A program made the translations under genes and the position numbers. Source: CAYSHJ01 sp964589725 (GTDB lineage Bacteria > Planctomycetota > Planctomycetia > Planctomycetales > Planctomycetaceae). Taken from it: a DNA stretch of 6,855 nucleotides. The notes beneath the pieces were generated by a model. That model saw nothing but the letters and a program-made list of their open reading frames with translations, had not been told where the DNA came from and ran no database searches. Shown here in pieces: positions 6,268 to 6,855 of this stretch. Numbering within the stretch: the stretch's first letter is position 1; each line of letters starts with the position of its first letter. The stretch covers positions 1-6,855 of the forward strand of contig CAZPUJ010000651.1 of assembly GCA_964589725.1 (NCBI GenBank), in the 5' to 3' direction.

Positions 6268-6525
6268 GTAAGCACCATCGCCACTGCCCAGGATGTACGA
6301 GTAAAGCACGTCGCTCTGAGACTCACCCGCGCCCTTGAAGTTCGGGTAGTCGTCAATGCGATCCGCATGCGCGTCCGACCCAACCATGTTGGACTGACCG
6401 GCGAAGAGGAACACTCGCGTGACCTCTTCGGCGATGGCGGCACCATTCGTCATGAAAGCCAACACTACCAACGTCAGGGCTGGCAGGATCGCCTCTCTAA
6501 AAGACAAATTCACGACGTTCCTCAT
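6268..6525 (-). pseudogene. Truncated sialate O-acetylesterase-like (SASA) gene, 5' end only
   Basis: The start is well supported: ATG at 6525 with GAGGT nine bases upstream, then a signal peptide (hydrophobic stretch about 12-27, AIA-EE cut after residue 32). The mature part begins with VFLFAGQSNMVG. G43-Q44-S45-N46-M47 is the nucleophile block of the SASA/DUF303 esterases, with Ser45 the catalytic serine, and secreted members deacetylate sugars. Similarity continues through DVLYSYILGSGDGA (to about residue 85) and then ceases; full-length proteins of the family are normally several hundred residues, so most of the fold and the Asp/His of the triad are gone. The open frame runs on to 5653 through unrelated sequence. 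It lies 27 bases after the FMN reductase stop and was probably once co-transcribed with it. Confidence 0.8.
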
Positions 6526-6534
6526 TCAATCACG

Positions 6535-6539
6535 ACCTC
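6535..6539 (-). promoter_or_regulatory. Ribosome binding site of the truncated esterase gene
   Basis: GAGGT on the minus strand (6539-6535) lies nine bases before the ATG at 6525. It supports that ATG as the genuine start of the esterase gene and is the clearest Shine-Dalgarno sequence I can see in the window. Confidence 0.6.
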
Positions 6540-6557
6540 GTAATCCATCCGATTACG
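6539..6557 (-). other. Small 7-bp hairpin spanning the FMN reductase stop codon
   Basis: CGTAATC (6539-6545) and GATTACG (6551-6557) pair around a five-base loop. The stem includes the TAA of the reductase and touches the edge of the esterase Shine-Dalgarno sequence. It could influence translational coupling or be chance. No T-run follows, so it is not a terminator. Confidence 0.3.
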
Positions 6558-6855
6558 GGTGGAGTTTGCGAACCGTCTCGGCGAGCTTCTTGCCCAAGTT
6601 GTGGACGCTAGATTGTTGCTTGGCATCTTTCAGCGAGCCATCGCCGTCAAACGCCTCATGCGCCTTGGGAATAGCAATCTGATCGGGCAGCACAATCACT
6701 CCAATGTTGCCCAGGATGGCCCGCAAATGGACGAGGCCACGCAGACCGCCCAACGCTCCCGGTGAAGCACTGATGATGTTCGCCACCTTGCCTTGAAACG
6801 CGGCCAGCGATGGCTCACCGGGGGCCGGTCGAGAAATCCAGTCGAGCGTATTCTT
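6553..6855 (-). CDS. NAD(P)H-dependent FMN reductase, C-terminal part (5' end outside window)
   Basis: The window holds the last 100 codons, entering at KNTLDWISRPAPGEP and ending LAETVRKLHP, then TAA (6555-6553). Family hallmarks are the N-T-LDW..RP loop, FQGKVANIISASPGALGGLRG, the HLRAILGNIGVIVLP strand and VLPDQIAIPKAHEAFD. This is the flavodoxin-like NADPH-dependent FMN reductase family (PF03358), which uses NAD(P)H to reduce flavin or quinone-like acceptors in the cytoplasm. The usual full length is about 180-200 residues, so roughly half is present. The frame continues to the window edge; the GTG at 6786 is internal (Val in GKVANI), not a start. The substrate cannot be inferred. The truncated esterase gene follows closely on the same strand. 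Confidence 0.92.
   Translation of the reverse strand, partial: KNTLDWISRPAPGEPSLAAFQGKVANIISASPGALGGLRGLVHLRAILGNIGVIVLPDQIAIPKAHEAFDGDGSLKDAKQQSSVHNLGKKLAETVRKLHP

Noticed and set aside
5928..6446. The 172-codon minus-strand ORF containing hsdM remnant B as a single gene
   Set aside because: Only its last ~70 residues match HsdM. The upstream part reads the esterase and unknown scrap out of frame, and the end is the amber codon.
3291..6525. A functional type I restriction-modification system
   Set aside because: Only internal hsdM pieces are present. There is no hsdS or hsdR, no catalytic NPPF motif, and one piece has a stop codon.
6553..6786. The GTG at 6786 as the start of a small 77-aa protein
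   Set aside because: The frame is open to the window edge and the upstream residues (LDWISRPAPGEP, FQGK) match the FMN reductase family, so the GTG is an internal Val.

Overview
The window reads as a GC-rich, repeat-bearing accessory region of a bacterial chromosome. The likely source is a planctomycete or a relative in the PVC group. That is an inference from gene content: a very long ELWxxDGT-repeat exoprotein, a Calx-beta domain, a secreted YdjY-domain protein with a jelly-roll module, and a SASA-type esterase head. No marker gene fixes the taxonomy.

Layout: positions 1-3244 are read on the plus strand. First comes the 3' part of a huge cell-surface or secreted repeat protein (1-2823), then a strong stem-loop (2855-2881), then a small ORF that is a single Calx-beta domain (2891-3244). 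From about 3290 to the right edge everything is read on the minus strand, so the two blocks converge near 3245-3290. In transcription order the minus block is: the 3' end of an NAD(P)H-dependent FMN reductase (6855-6553), the broken 5' end of a secreted sialate O-acetylesterase-like gene (6525 to about 6268), a mosaic of gene scraps including a type I restriction methylase (hsdM) remnant (about 6262-5653), an intact secreted YdjY-domain protein (5554-3710), and a second hsdM remnant with an unidentified tail (3696-3291).

The main point of interest is the debris. Two hsdM fragments lie about 2.5 kb apart in the same orientation. They share a 172-bp segment at 167/172 identity, and each extends past it in a different direction. 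One carries an amber codon just before the SAM-binding motif. Around them are short coding-looking scraps that end at sharp junctions, and one of these (5653-6525) is read through by a continuous ORF that would be annotated as a false 290-residue chimeric protein. I see no complete new system here. The intact genes are ordinary envelope or exoprotein genes plus a flavin reductase, and the restriction-modification material is dead in this window.
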